From the NCBI RefSeq assembly GCF_030586465.1, contig NZ_JAUQYP010000001.1, positions 687,965 through 751,964 on the forward strand: a stretch of 64,000 bases of DNA. The letters run 5' to 3'. Source of the DNA: Actinotalea lenta. GTDB lineage: Bacteria; Actinomycetota; Actinomycetes; Actinomycetales; Cellulomonadaceae. Below the pieces are notes generated by a model. The model saw only the letters and a list, made by a program, of their open reading frames with translations, did no database searches and was not told where the DNA came from. Numbering within the stretch: the first letter of the stretch is position 1; every line of letters starts with the position of its first letter. This document shows positions 28,079 to 37,475 of the stretch, piece by piece. The translations under genes and the position numbers were made by a program.

Positions 28079-28236
28079 CAGGCAGGTGGGACCTCGCCGG
28101 TCCGGGCCCAGGCGACACCGCGGCGACCGTCGCGGCGTCCGGGCCGGCGAGGCTTCGCTGTGGAAACCGCTCCCCGGCCGTGCGCCCGCTGGAATACTCG
28201 CTGCGAGATGTCCGAACGATCCCGAGGGCGGTAGCG

Positions 28237-28884
28237 ATGAGCGAGAACCAGACGGGTGGCCCGTGGGAGCCGCAGCCCAGCCCGGTGCCGCCGCACCAGC
28301 AGTCCAGCGGCCCGGACGACGCGTTCCCGACGCCGGTCGGCGCCCAGCCCGTTCCGGCAGGCCAGTCCTACCCGTCGGGGCCCGGCTACGCGTACCCGTC
28401 CGCGCCTGCGGCCAGCCAGTCGGCGCCCGTGCCCGCGGTGCCGGGCGTCGAGCTCGGAAGCTGGGGACGGCGCGTCGGTGGGTATCTCGTCGACGTGCTC
28501 GTCGCAGGCATCCCGTTGGCCATCGGTGAGGGCATCTTCGTCGGCGGCTCGCTCTCGGACGCGTTGAACGGCACCACGTCCGAGGTGTCCGCCGGTGGCG
28601 CAGCGGCCCTGATCGTCGGCGGTCTCATCACACTTGTGCTGTGGGCCTGGAACCGCGGGGTGCTGCAGGGCCGTTCTGGTCGGTCGATCGGCAAGCGTGC
28701 GGTGGGGCTGCGCCTGATCGGCGAGCGCACGCACCAGCCGATCGGGGTCGGCATGGCCCTGGTTCGCGACATCCTGCACGTGCTCGACTCGTTCCTCTAC
28801 GTCGGCTACCTCTGGCCGCTGTGGGATCCCAAGAAGCAGACGTTCGCGGACAAGATCCTCTCGACTCTCTCGGTCCGCGGCTGA
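28237..28884 (+). CDS. RDD-family membrane protein
   Basis: 215 aa. An N-terminal Pro/Gln/Ser-rich cytoplasmic tail (1-85) precedes the RDD domain: GSWGRRVGGYLVDVLVAGIP, a central span, GRSIGKRAVGLRLI and the end GYLWPLWDPKKQTFADKI. The Arg-Asp pair is spaced as usual for RDD. Function is unknown; some RDD proteins are ion exchangers. ATG 28237 follows GAGGGCGG. A paralogue lies at 30347-30868. Confidence 0.85.
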   Translation: MSENQTGGPWEPQPSPVPPHQQSSGPDDAFPTPVGAQPVPAGQSYPSGPGYAYPSAPAASQSAPVPAVPGVELGSWGRRVGGYLVDVLVAGIPLAIGEGIFVGGSLSDALNGTTSEVSAGGAAALIVGGLITLVLWAWNRGVLQGRSGRSIGKRAVGLRLIGERTHQPIGVGMALVRDILHVLDSFLYVGYLWPLWDPKKQTFADKILSTLSVRG

Positions 28885-29009
28885 GGCGCCCGTCGTCGTT
28901 CTCGTCCCGGCACTGAGGTGCCCCTCGTCGCTCTCGGTTCGGGAGGTGGCCCGGCTCGGAACGGGGGAATCCTGTGGACCCCGGCGGTGCGGCCCGGGAG
29001 GGTGGCGCC

Positions 29010-30269
29010 ATGGTCGACCCCGCTGCTCCCACCGGCAGAACCAGCCCCGCCGCCACGGCGACCCGGCTGCCCGGCGGGCTTGAGCTGCGCACCGCCCGCC
29101 CGGCCGACCTCGACCAGATCGGGACCCTGCTGGTCGAGCGCGGGGACGAGGCCGACGGCCTGGACCACCGCCTGGTGGTGCACGACCCGGACCTGGGCTG
29201 GGACGCGAGCGCCGTGGTCGTCGACGGCGACCGGGTGGCCGCCACCGCGACCCTGCTCGACGAGACGGTGCGGCTCGGCGACGTGACGCTGCCCGCGGGC
29301 CAGGTGGAGCTCGTGGCCGTGCACCCGGACTACGAGCACCGCGGTCTGGCACGTGCCCTGATGGGGTGGGCGCACCGGCGGTCGGCCGACCGCGGCCACC
29401 TTGTGCAGCTGATCATCGGGATCCCGTACTTCTACCGCCGCTTCGGGTACGAGTACGCCATCGACATCCCGCCCGCGCGGCGCCTTGTCGGGTCCGTCCC
29501 GGAGGTCGGCGCTGCGGCCGGTGCGCTGCGGGATGCGCGCAGCGAGGACCTCCCCGGACTGGTGGGGCTGCAGGAGGCCACCCAGGCGGCGTTCGACGTG
29601 GCCGTGCCGCACCCCGCGGCCCGCTGGCGTGCGCTGCTGGCGCAGAGCGCCTCGCGGACGCGCGTGCTGGAGCGCGACGGGGCGGTGGTCGCCTCGGCCC
29701 GGGTCCGGGCGGACGACGACGGGCTCGTGGCCGCCGAGCCCGCGGCGGTCGATGCGGGCGCCGCGAATGCGCTGCTGGCTCGCCTGGCGGCCCAGCTCCC
29801 GGACGGTCAGGAGCTCTCGGTGGTGCACCGGGCAGGCACCGTCACCGGCGATACGTGGGACCGGCTGCTGGACGTCCCGGATGCCGGGTGCGAGCAGTAC
29901 TACCTGCGGATTCCCGACGTCGGCGCTCTGCTGGGTGCGCTGCGGCCCGTGCTGTGGCGGCGCGCGTGCGCGCTGGCGCCCCAGGTGCTGGGTGAGGCGC
30001 TGGTGATCTCGACGTTCGGTGCCCACCACCGGCTGCCGGTCACCGCCGACGGCTTCGGCCCGGTGCAGACCGGCGGCCCCATGCAGTCGCCCGGCGTGCA
30101 CGGCGGGTTCGGGGTGGCGCCGGATCAGCTCGGGGCGTTGCTGTTCGGCCAGCGTGGTTTCGCCGGCCTGAGGCGCGTGCGGCCCGACGTCTACGGCAGG
30201 CCCGCCGTGGGTGAGGCGCTCTTCCCCGCCGTGACGGCTGACCTGCTCACCTACTACCTGCCGTGGTGA
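29010..30269 (+). CDS. Eis-like GNAT acetyltransferase
   Basis: 419 aa, the length of the Eis family (two GNAT folds and a C-terminal sterol-carrier-like domain). The N-terminal GNAT has the CoA motif VAVHPDYEHRGLARALMGWA and YFYRRFGYEYAI; the protein ends in a hydrophobic carboxyl terminus, LLTYYLPW, which in Eis is catalytic. Family members acetylate amines such as aminoglycosides or protein lysines; the substrate here is unknown. ATG 29010 follows GGGAGGGTGGCGCC; an upstream GTG at 28974 is less likely. Confidence 0.85.
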   Translation: MVDPAAPTGRTSPAATATRLPGGLELRTARPADLDQIGTLLVERGDEADGLDHRLVVHDPDLGWDASAVVVDGDRVAATATLLDETVRLGDVTLPAGQVELVAVHPDYEHRGLARALMGWAHRRSADRGHLVQLIIGIPYFYRRFGYEYAIDIPPARRLVGSVPEVGAAAGALRDARSEDLPGLVGLQEATQAAFDVAVPHPAARWRALLAQSASRTRVLERDGAVVASARVRADDDGLVAAEPAAVDAGAANALLARLAAQLPDGQELSVVHRAGTVTGDTWDRLLDVPDAGCEQYYLRIPDVGALLGALRPVLWRRACALAPQVLGEALVISTFGAHHRLPVTADGFGPVQTGGPMQSPGVHGGFGVAPDQLGALLFGQRGFAGLRRVRPDVYGRPAVGEALFPAVTADLLTYYLPW

Positions 30270-30346
30270 CGGCGGAAGTCGGCCCGGCGAGGGCGCCACA
30301 CTGGCACACTCGGGAGGTACGCCGCTACGACGAGGGGGACGGCGCG

Positions 30347-30868
30347 ATGAGCGTGGACCGAGGACCAGCCGACGGGGGCCCCGCCCCCGGAGCCCCGCAG
30401 TACCAGGGGGCGCCGGTCTATCAGGGCGAGATGGCGCCGCCGGTGCCGGACGTCGCGCTCGCCGCGTGGCCGCAGCGGGCGAGGGCGTTCCTGATCGACG
30501 TCATGATCGTGGCGGTCCCCGGCGGCGCCATCAGCGGCGTGTACGCGGCTGCGACGGCGTCGGACGGGCCCACGCGGAGCAGCTCGGTCGTCCTCGCCGT
30601 CGGCAGCCTGATCGGGCTGGTCCTGTGGATCTGGAACCGCGGCGTGCGCCAGGGTGCCGGGCAGTCCATCGGCAAGGGCATGGTCGGGCTGAGACTGGTC
30701 TCGGAGGAGACCCGTCAGCCGATCGGTACCGCGATGGCGCTGGTGCGCGACGTCGTGCACCTTCTCGACAGCAGTCTGTTCCTCCTCGGCTACCTGTGGC
30801 CGCTGTGGGACCCGAAGAAGCAGACCTTCGCGGACAAGATCGTCCGGACGATCTCGGTTCGCGCCTGA
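30347..30868 (+). CDS. RDD-family membrane protein, second copy
   Basis: 173 aa. It has the same architecture as the RDD protein before the Eis-like gene: a short Gly/Pro tail, WPQRARAFLIDVMIVAVPGG, WIWNRGVRQGAGQSIGKGMVGLRL, and the nearly identical end GYLWPLWDPKKQTFADKI. This points to duplication. ATG 30347 follows CGAGGGGGACGG. Partner and function are unknown. Confidence 0.85.
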   Translation: MSVDRGPADGGPAPGAPQYQGAPVYQGEMAPPVPDVALAAWPQRARAFLIDVMIVAVPGGAISGVYAAATASDGPTRSSSVVLAVGSLIGLVLWIWNRGVRQGAGQSIGKGMVGLRLVSEETRQPIGTAMALVRDVVHLLDSSLFLLGYLWPLWDPKKQTFADKIVRTISVRA

Positions 30869-31008
30869 CCGTTCCTCGCCGGGCGACCGGGTAGCCCAGG
30901 CCCGCCACCCGGAACCTCATCTGCTCCTCACGGGCCGCCGGGAACGGCCTGCCGGCCGCCGGTCTGCCAGGATCGTTCCTGGGACCGCGACCGGATCGAG
31001 GAGGGTTC

Positions 31009-33135
31009 ATGGAGCTGCCGTTCACCTCCGCGTACCGGCACGGCTTCGCCCGCGTGGCGGCCTGTGCGATGCCGAGCGCCGTCGCCGACCCGCAGGCCAA
31101 CGCCGACGCCGTGATCCGTGCCGCGCACGCGTGCCACGACGACGCGGTCGCGGTCGCCGCGCTGCCGGAGCTCGCGCTGACCGGGTATGCGATCGACGAC
31201 CTCCTGCTCGCCGACGCGCTGCTCGACGACGTCGAGGCCGCGCTGGCCCGGGTGGCCGAGGCGACTGCCGAGCTGATGCCCGTGCTCGTGGTCGGGGCGC
31301 CGCTGCGGTACCGGCACCGGATCTACAACTGCGCGGTCGTCGTGCACCGCGGCCGGGTGCTCGGGGTGGCGCCCAAGTCGTACCTGCCGACGTACCGGGA
31401 GTTCTACGAGCGTCGTCAGATGGCGCCGGGGGACGACCTGGCGGGGTCGACCATCCGGTTGCTCGGGGCGGACGTGCCGTTCGGCCCGGACCTGCTGTTC
31501 GCCGCGTCGGACCTGCCCGGGCTCGTGGTGCACGTCGAGGTGTGCGAGGACATGTGGGTGCCGGTGCCGCCCAGCGCCGAGGCCGCGCTCGCGGGCGCGA
31601 CGGTGCTGGTCAACATCTCGGGCAGCCCCATCACGATCGGCCGGGCCGAGTCGCGGGCGCTGCTCGCGCGGGCCGCGTCGTTGCGGTGCGTGGCCGCCTA
31701 CGTGTACGCCGCGGCGGGCGAGGGCGAGTCCACCACGGACCTGGCCTGGGACGGCCAGACGATGGTGCACGAGCTGGGCTCGACCCTCGCGGAGGGAGAG
31801 CGGTTCGCGCACGGCGACCACCGCACCGTCGTCGACGTGGACCTCGGCGCGATCGCGGCCGAGCGGCGGCGGATGGGCACGTTCGACGACAACCGCCGGC
31901 ACCGCGCCGAGCGTGCGCGCGCGGCCGGATCGACCGGGGCTGCAGTGGTGGACGGAGCCGGAGCCGTCGGCCGCGACGGGTTCCGCACCGTGTCGTTCAG
32001 GCTCGACCCGCCCGCGCGGGACGTGGGTCTGCGGCGCGTCGTGGAGCGGTTCCCGTTCGTGCCGTCGGACCCGGCGCGGCTGGCCCAGGACTGCTACGAG
32101 GCCTACAACATCCAGGTCGCCGGGCTGGAGCAGCGGTTGCGGGCGATCGGTGGGGCGAAGGTCGTCATCGGGGTCTCGGGTGGGCTGGACTCGACCCACG
32201 CGCTCATCGTCGCCGCGCGCGCGATGGACCGGGAGGGGCGGCCGCGGTCGGACATCCTGGCGTTCACGATGCCGGGGTTCGCGACGTCGGACGAGACCAA
32301 GGCCAACGCGACGGCCCTCGCGCGGGCGCTGGGGGTGACGTTCTCCGAGCTGGACATCCGGCCCGCGGCGCGGCAGATGCTCGCCGACCTGGGCCACCCG
32401 TTCGCCGACGGTGAGCCGCAGTACGACGTGACGTTCGAGAACGTCCAGGCCGGGCTGCGCACCGACTACCTGTTCCGCGCCGCCAACCAGCGCGGCGGGA
32501 TCGTGCTCGGGACCGGGGACCTGTCGGAGATCGCGCTCGGCTGGTCGACGTACGGCGTCGGCGACCAGATGTCGCACTACAACGTGAACTCGGGCGTGCC
32601 CAAGACGCTCATCCAGCACCTGATCCGCTGGGTGATCGCGAGCGGGCAGTTCGACGCGGACGTGGACGCGGTGCTGCAGGCGATCCTCGACACCGAGATC
32701 AGCCCGGAGCTGGTCCCGGCCGCCGAGGGCGAGGGGCCGCAGTCCACCGAGGAGCGGATCGGCCCGTACGCGCTGCAGGACTTCTCGCTGTTCCACACGC
32801 TGCGGGTGGGGCGCTCGCCCTCGACCATCGCGTTCCTGGCCTGGCACGCCTGGCACGACGCGGGGCTCGGGCCGTGGCCGGAGAACTTCCCGGCGGAGCG
32901 TCGGGTGGCGTATGACCTCGCGACGATCAAGCGGTGGCTCGGGGTGTTCTGCCAGCGGTTCTTCGCGTTCAGCCAGTTCAAGCGGTCGGCGATGCCCAAC
33001 GGGCCGAAGGTGTCCGGCGGTGGGTCGCTGTCGCCGCGGGGTGACTGGCGGGCACCGTCCGACGCGAGCGCGCGGGTGTGGCTGGACGAGCTGGCGTCCG
33101 TGCCGGAGGCGTGGGAGCCGGACGCGGGACGGTGA
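31009..33135 (+). CDS. nadE: Glutamine-dependent NAD+ synthetase
   Basis: 708 aa. The N-terminal nitrilase-type glutaminase domain has the triad Glu54 (ALPELALTGY), Lys123 (APKSYLPTYREFYE) and Cys179 (VEVCEDMWVP). The C-terminal synthetase has the ATP loop GVSGGLDSTHALIVA and completes nicotinic acid adenine dinucleotide to NAD+. Length and domains match the octameric mycobacterial enzyme. ATG 31009 follows GAGGAGGGTTC. Its stop overlaps the GTG of the GH6 gene by 4 bp. Confidence 0.97.
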   Translation: MELPFTSAYRHGFARVAACAMPSAVADPQANADAVIRAAHACHDDAVAVAALPELALTGYAIDDLLLADALLDDVEAALARVAEATAELMPVLVVGAPLRYRHRIYNCAVVVHRGRVLGVAPKSYLPTYREFYERRQMAPGDDLAGSTIRLLGADVPFGPDLLFAASDLPGLVVHVEVCEDMWVPVPPSAEAALAGATVLVNISGSPITIGRAESRALLARAASLRCVAAYVYAAAGEGESTTDLAWDGQTMVHELGSTLAEGERFAHGDHRTVVDVDLGAIAAERRRMGTFDDNRRHRAERARAAGSTGAAVVDGAGAVGRDGFRTVSFRLDPPARDVGLRRVVERFPFVPSDPARLAQDCYEAYNIQVAGLEQRLRAIGGAKVVIGVSGGLDSTHALIVAARAMDREGRPRSDILAFTMPGFATSDETKANATALARALGVTFSELDIRPAARQMLADLGHPFADGEPQYDVTFENVQAGLRTDYLFRAANQRGGIVLGTGDLSEIALGWSTYGVGDQMSHYNVNSGVPKTLIQHLIRWVIASGQFDADVDAVLQAILDTEISPELVPAAEGEGPQSTEERIGPYALQDFSLFHTLRVGRSPSTIAFLAWHAWHDAGLGPWPENFPAERRVAYDLATIKRWLGVFCQRFFAFSQFKRSAMPNGPKVSGGGSLSPRGDWRAPSDASARVWLDELASVPEAWEPDAGR

Positions 33136-34247
33136 CTCGGCGACGATCCCGGGTCCGACGGCACGGCGTCCTGGTGCCGCCGCTGCTGGTCGGCATGCTG
33201 GTCCTCGTGGCGGGGTGCAGCGAGGGGACGTCCGGGTCGGTCGGGCTGACCCCTGCGCCGGCCGCTGCGGCGGGATCGCAGGCGGGCTCGGGTGAGGGTG
33301 CAGGGCGGGACGCAGCGACGACGCCCGTCGCCTCGGACGATGCCCAGGGCGGCTCGGCCGGTTCTCCGACGAGCGTGACCACGACGCCGGCGGCCTCGGC
33401 CGTTGCGAGCGGGCAACCTCTGCGGTTCTACGCCGACCCGTCGCAGCAGGCCATCCTCGAGCAGGCGGCCGACGACTCCGAGCGTGCGCTCCTGTCGCGG
33501 ATCGCCGACCAGCCCCAGGCGATCTGGCTCAACGGCGGGACCTGGGACGCCGCGACGCTCGAGCGTGCGGTCCGGGCGTCGGCTGCGGAGGGGACGGTCC
33601 CGGTCGTCGTGCTCTACAACATCCCGACCCGGGACTGCTCGCAGTACTCGGCCGGCGGCGCCGCCGACCCGTCCGCCTACCTGGCCTGGGTGCGGCAGCT
33701 GGCCGACCGGATGGACGGGCGGGTCTGGGTGGTCCTGGAGCCCGACGGGCTGGCCGCGTCGGACCAGTGCGGCGGCGCGACGCGGGTGCGGCTGCTGCAC
33801 GACGCCGGTGCGATCCTGCGCGCGGGGGGCAACCGGGTCTACCTCGACGTGGGCAACGCGGCATGGCTCCCGGCGACCGAGGCGGCGTCGAGGCTGCGCG
33901 CCGTGGGAGCCGACGCGTTCGACGGCATCGCCCTCAACGTGTCCAACTACGAGACCACGGCCGACTCCGTCGACTACGCCGAGCGGATCTCGGAGGCTTA
34001 CGGCTCGACCCTGCACGCGGTGGTGGACACGTCGCGCAACGGGAACGGCCCCACGGCCGACCACCAGTGGTGCAACCCGCCGGGCCGGGCGCTCGGCGAG
34101 GCGCCGCGCGCCGTGGACGAGGGCGTGCTCGACGCGGTCCTCTGGGTGAAGATCCCCGGCGAGTCCGACGGGACCTGCAACGGTGGCCCGGCGGCGGGAG
34201 TGTTCTGGAAGTCGAACGCTCTGGAGCTGGCGCGCGGGGCTGGGTGA
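33132..34247 (+). CDS. GH6-family cellulase-like lipoprotein
   Basis: 371 aa. A lipoprotein signal ends in the lipobox LVAGC with Cys29, then a Ser/Ala/Gly linker to about 95 leads to the glycoside hydrolase family 6 domain: YNIPTRDCSQYSAGG with the likely acid Asp168, LEPDGLA, VSNYETT, DTSRNGNGP, WCNPPGRALG and WVKIPGESDG. GH6 enzymes are inverting endoglucanases or cellobiohydrolases. The GTG overlaps the nadE stop, so it is translationally coupled. No cellulose-binding module is present; it should be anchored outside the membrane. Confidence 0.9.
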   Translation: MTRRRSRVRRHGVLVPPLLVGMLVLVAGCSEGTSGSVGLTPAPAAAAGSQAGSGEGAGRDAATTPVASDDAQGGSAGSPTSVTTTPAASAVASGQPLRFYADPSQQAILEQAADDSERALLSRIADQPQAIWLNGGTWDAATLERAVRASAAEGTVPVVVLYNIPTRDCSQYSAGGAADPSAYLAWVRQLADRMDGRVWVVLEPDGLAASDQCGGATRVRLLHDAGAILRAGGNRVYLDVGNAAWLPATEAASRLRAVGADAFDGIALNVSNYETTADSVDYAERISEAYGSTLHAVVDTSRNGNGPTADHQWCNPPGRALGEAPRAVDEGVLDAVLWVKIPGESDGTCNGGPAAGVFWKSNALELARGAG

Positions 34248-34319
34248 GCGCCGGGGCTCGCTCCCGTGTCCCTCGAGTCGATCGCTCGCCGCTGGCGGGC
34301 GTGTCGGAGCAGAGGAATA

Positions 34320-34335
34320 TCGTACAGGTGTTCGA
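34320..34335 (+). promoter_or_regulatory. LexA (SOS) box
   Basis: TCGTACAGGTGTTCGA differs at one position from the actinobacterial LexA consensus TCGAAC-N4-GTTCGA. It is 17 bp upstream of the GTG of the HNH endonuclease gene. Confidence 0.65.
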
Positions 34336-34352
34336 CGATCGGGGGTGTTCTG

Positions 34353-35825
34353 GTGTCGGTAGCAGCCGCTGGGCCCACGGGACCGAGCGCGCCATGGGCC
34401 TGGGACGGGCGGCACCCCGTCGCCGCAGAGCTGGAGGGCCGCAGCTCGTCGGTCGGCCTCGTGTCTCGGCTGGTCGAGCTGGACCCTGCCGCGATGGACA
34501 GCGAGACCCTGGTCGAGGGCATCGCGGGGTGGGAGCGCGCGGCGGCCTGGATGGTCGGCCACCAGTCGAGGTGGATCGCGGAGCTGGGCAGACGCGCGAC
34601 GTGCGGCGCGGATGTGGATCGCCTGCCGGACGAGGTAGCGACCCGGCTCGCCATCACGCGCCGTGCGGCCGAGCACAAGGTCGAGCTCGCGCTCGGGCTG
34701 GAACGCCACCCACGGCTGGCCGCCGCCCTGGATGAGGGGTCCGTCTCCGGCCGCAAGGCCGAGGCGCTGCTGCACGACACCGAGCACCTGCCGCGGGCGC
34801 TCGCGGACGAGGTGCTCGCCCGCGTCCTGGAGACGGCGGACGAGCGCACCGTCCCGCAGCTCCGCGCGGACGTCCGGGCGACCGAGCTCGCGCTGGACGC
34901 CGAGGCTGCGGCGGCCCGGCACGCCGACGCGCGTCGGGATCGCTGCGTTCGGATGACACCCGCCCCGGACGCGATGGCGTGGATCCGGGCTCTGCTGCCC
35001 GCGGCGGACGCCGCCACCGTCATGACCGCGCTCGATGGCGTCGCCGCGGCGCGCGAGCCGGGTGACGAGCGCACCGCGGACCAGCGCCGGGCCGACGCTC
35101 TGACGGCGATGGCGCGCGGCGTGCTCGACTCCGGACTCGGGCCCGGCGGTGCGCCGTTGCCGGTGCGCCAGCACCGCCGACCTCACCTGCTCGTCACGGT
35201 GGCCGCGAGGTCGGCCCGCGCAGCGGGAGGGCGGTCCGGGGCCGTCGCGCAGCAGGGTGCGGGTGCGGACGAGCCTGCGGGTGGTCCGCCCGCGAGCCCA
35301 GATGCGGGCCTGGGGCACATCGCGCACCTGGCGGGCTACGGACCGGTGCCGCTGGTGGCCGTGGCGCACCTGGCGGGCTACGGACCGGTGCCGCTGGTGG
35401 CCGTGGCGCACCTGCTGGAGGACGCGACGCGCGAGCTCGTGCGGGTGGACGAGGACGGCGTGCCGATCGTCGCCGTTCCGGGCACTGACGGCTACCGGCC
35501 CTCCGCCGAGCTCGCCCGTGCCGTCGTCGACCGGGACCGGACCTGCCGCTTCCCGGGGTGCCGAGTCCCGGCCTCGCGCTGCGACATCGATCACGTCGAG
35601 CCGTTCGACCCGGACCGCCCCGCCCGGTGGCAGACCGTCGAGCAGAACCTCCAGGCGCTCTGCCGCCACCATCACCGGCTCAAGACTCACGCTGGCTGGT
35701 ACGCGAGCCGGGATCCCATCAGCGGGGCGACGCTGTGGCGCTCACCGGTCGGCCGGGTCCACATCGTGAGCCTCGAGCCGGTTCTCCCCATCCGCCTGCC
35801 CGAACCGCGGGCCCGCACGGGGTAG
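34353..35825 (+). CDS. DUF222/HNH endonuclease (13E12-like)
   Basis: 490 aa. DUF222 covers roughly 20-330 (LVELDPAAMDSETLVEGIAGWERAA...), and the C-terminus has the HNH motif CRFPGCRVPASRCDIDHVEPF ending NLQALCRHHHRLKT. This matches the 13E12 repeat family of M. tuberculosis, some of which are SOS-inducible. A 42-bp perfect tandem duplication gives two copies of AHLAGYGPVPLVAV before the nuclease domain. I chose GTG 34353 with GGGGGTG upstream. The LexA box suggests DNA-damage induction. Its DNA target is unknown. Confidence 0.87.
   Translation: MSVAAAGPTGPSAPWAWDGRHPVAAELEGRSSSVGLVSRLVELDPAAMDSETLVEGIAGWERAAAWMVGHQSRWIAELGRRATCGADVDRLPDEVATRLAITRRAAEHKVELALGLERHPRLAAALDEGSVSGRKAEALLHDTEHLPRALADEVLARVLETADERTVPQLRADVRATELALDAEAAAARHADARRDRCVRMTPAPDAMAWIRALLPAADAATVMTALDGVAAAREPGDERTADQRRADALTAMARGVLDSGLGPGGAPLPVRQHRRPHLLVTVAARSARAAGGRSGAVAQQGAGADEPAGGPPASPDAGLGHIAHLAGYGPVPLVAVAHLAGYGPVPLVAVAHLLEDATRELVRVDEDGVPIVAVPGTDGYRPSAELARAVVDRDRTCRFPGCRVPASRCDIDHVEPFDPDRPARWQTVEQNLQALCRHHHRLKTHAGWYASRDPISGATLWRSPVGRVHIVSLEPVLPIRLPEPRARTG
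35322..35405 (+). repeat. In-frame 42-bp tandem duplication
   Basis: Two identical 42-bp units (35322-35363 and 35364-35405) encode 14 residues twice inside the HNH endonuclease. Perfect identity at the nucleotide level suggests a recent slippage event. Confidence 0.9.
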
Positions 35826-35890
35826 TGGGCCCGGCACGAGCACCCGATGCCGCGTCGACGGATGAGTCCGGTGAAGCGCGCGGGATCCAC

Positions 35891-35977
35891 CTCACGTGCC
35901 CACCGATCAGGCGGGTGTCCTCACGTGCCCACCGATCAGGCGGGTGTCCTCACGCACCCCCCGATCAGGCGGGTGTC
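35891..35977. repeat. 29-bp direct repeats over the hemL stop
   Basis: Three adjacent 29-bp copies; the first two are identical and the third differs at a few bases near its start. All share CCGATCAGGCGGGTGTC. The third copy contains the stop codon and last codons of hemL (minus strand), so the two others look like duplications of the gene's 3' end. The rest of 35826-35964 holds nothing else I recognise. Confidence 0.9.
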
Positions 35978-37308
35978 GCGCCCGGGGCGCGGGCCGCTGC
36001 GTCAGCCGCGGCGGGCAGGGCGTCGAGGATGCGCGTCACGGCGGTGTCGTCGTGCGCCGCCGTGACGAACCATGCCTCGAACGCCGACGGTGGCAGCGCT
36101 ACCCCGGCGTCGAGCATCGCGTGGAAGAACCGCGTGTAGGACGCGGTGTCCTGGGCCTTGGCCTGCGTGTACGTGAGCACACCGTCCTCGGCGGCGCGCT
36201 CGCCCCAGAACACCGAGAACAGGTTCCCGGCGTGCTGGACCCGGTGCGGGACGCCGGCCCGGTCGAGCGCAGCGTGCACCTCGGCGCGCAGCGTGTCGGC
36301 CACCTCGTCCAGCCTGCGGTAGACGGCGTCGTCCGCGAGTCGCAGGGTGGTCAAACCCGCCGCCACCGCCACCGGGTTCCCGGACAGGGTGCCGGCCTGG
36401 TAGACCGGCCCGAGCGGCGCGAGGTGCTCCATCACCGCGGCCGGCCCTCCCACGGCGGCGACAGGCAGCCCACCGCCGACCACCTTGCCGAACGTCACGA
36501 GATCCGGCGCCCACGCCCAGCCCGGCAACCCCGCCGGCGAGGCCGCCTCAATCCCCCACCAACCACTCGGCCCGACCCGGAAGCCGGTCAGGACCTCGTC
36601 CCAGATCAGCAGGGCGCCGTGCGCGGCGGTGATCCGCCGCAGCTCACCGTTGAAGTCGGGCAGCGACGGGACGACTCCCATGTTCGCAGGTTGCGCCTCG
36701 GTGATGACCGCGGCGATCCGGTGGCCATGTGCCGAGAACGCAGCCTGTACCGCGTCGAGGTCGTTGTACGGCAGGACCAGCGTCTCCCCGGCCGTCGCCT
36801 CCGTCACACCCGCCGAGCCCGGTAGGCCCGCGGTTGCCACACCTGAACCGGCGGCGGCCAGCAGCCCGTCGGAGTGTCCGTGGTAGCAGCCGGCGAACTT
36901 CACGACGAGCGGGCGGTGCGTGATGCCGCGAGCCAGCCGCACCGCGGTCATCGTCGCCTCGGTTCCGGTGGACACCAGGCGCAGCCGTTCGACGACGGGC
37001 ACGCGCCGGACGATCTCCTCGGCGAGCTCGACCTCGGCGACGGTCGGTGCGCCGAAGGACAGCCCGCGCGCGGCGGCGCGCTGCACGGCGTCCACCACCT
37101 CCGGGTGCGCGTGCCCCAGGATGGCTGGGCCCCAGGACGCCACGAGGTCTACGTACTCACGGCCCTCCACGTCGACGACGTAGGGGCCGCGCGCCGACTC
37201 CAGGAACCTCGGGTCGCCCCCCACCGAGCCGTAGGCGCGAACCGGGGAGCTCACCCCGCCGGGGATGACCGCCGCCGCTCGGGCGAACGCGTCATGGTTG
37301 GTCAGCAC
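35965..37308 (-). CDS. hemL: Glutamate-1-semialdehyde 2,1-aminomutase
   Basis: 447 aa PLP enzyme making 5-aminolevulinate from glutamate 1-semialdehyde. Visible features are [35 protein letters not shown], the DEVLTGFR aspartate and the PLP lysine in [22 protein letters not shown] 37308 follows ACGGAG. It is the last gene of the haem cluster and works with HemA. A 24-bp repeat array separates it from hemB. Confidence 0.97.
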   Translation of the reverse strand: MLTNHDAFARAAAVIPGGVSSPVRAYGSVGGDPRFLESARGPYVVDVEGREYVDLVASWGPAILGHAHPEVVDAVQRAAARGLSFGAPTVAEVELAEEIVRRVPVVERLRLVSTGTEATMTAVRLARGITHRPLVVKFAGCYHGHSDGLLAAAGSGVATAGLPGSAGVTEATAGETLVLPYNDLDAVQAAFSAHGHRIAAVITEAQPANMGVVPSLPDFNGELRRITAAHGALLIWDEVLTGFRVGPSGWWGIEAASPAGLPGWAWAPDLVTFGKVVGGGLPVAAVGGPAAVMEHLAPLGPVYQAGTLSGNPVAVAAGLTTLRLADDAVYRRLDEVADTLRAEVHAALDRAGVPHRVQHAGNLFSVFWGERAAEDGVLTYTQAKAQDTASYTRFFHAMLDAGVALPPSAFEAWFVTAAHDDTAVTRILDALPAAADAAARAPGATPA

Positions 37309-37346
37309 GCGGTGCTCCGTTCTTCACGAGGGGGTGCACGGTGTCC

Positions 37347-37442
37347 TGGGGTCCGGTGCGGTGGGGGCGCTGGGGTCCGGTGCGGTGGGGGCGCTGGGGT
37401 CCGGTGCGCTGGAGGCGCTGGGGACTGGTGCGATGGGGACGC
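37347..37442. repeat. 24-bp tandem repeat between hemB and hemL
   Basis: Four copies of TGGGGTCCGGTGCGGTGGGG-type units of 24 bp; the first two are identical and the last two diverge. They fill the 167-bp gap between the hemB stop and the hemL start, so they would be transcribed into the hemB-hemL message. Confidence 0.88.
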
Positions 37443-37475
37443 GCGGCGGGTCGCCGATCAGCACAGGGCCGCAGG

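Noticed and set aside
32577-35690. Long minus-strand frame opposite nadE, GH6 and HNH genes
   Set aside because: Runs across three well-supported plus-strand genes; a shadow frame.
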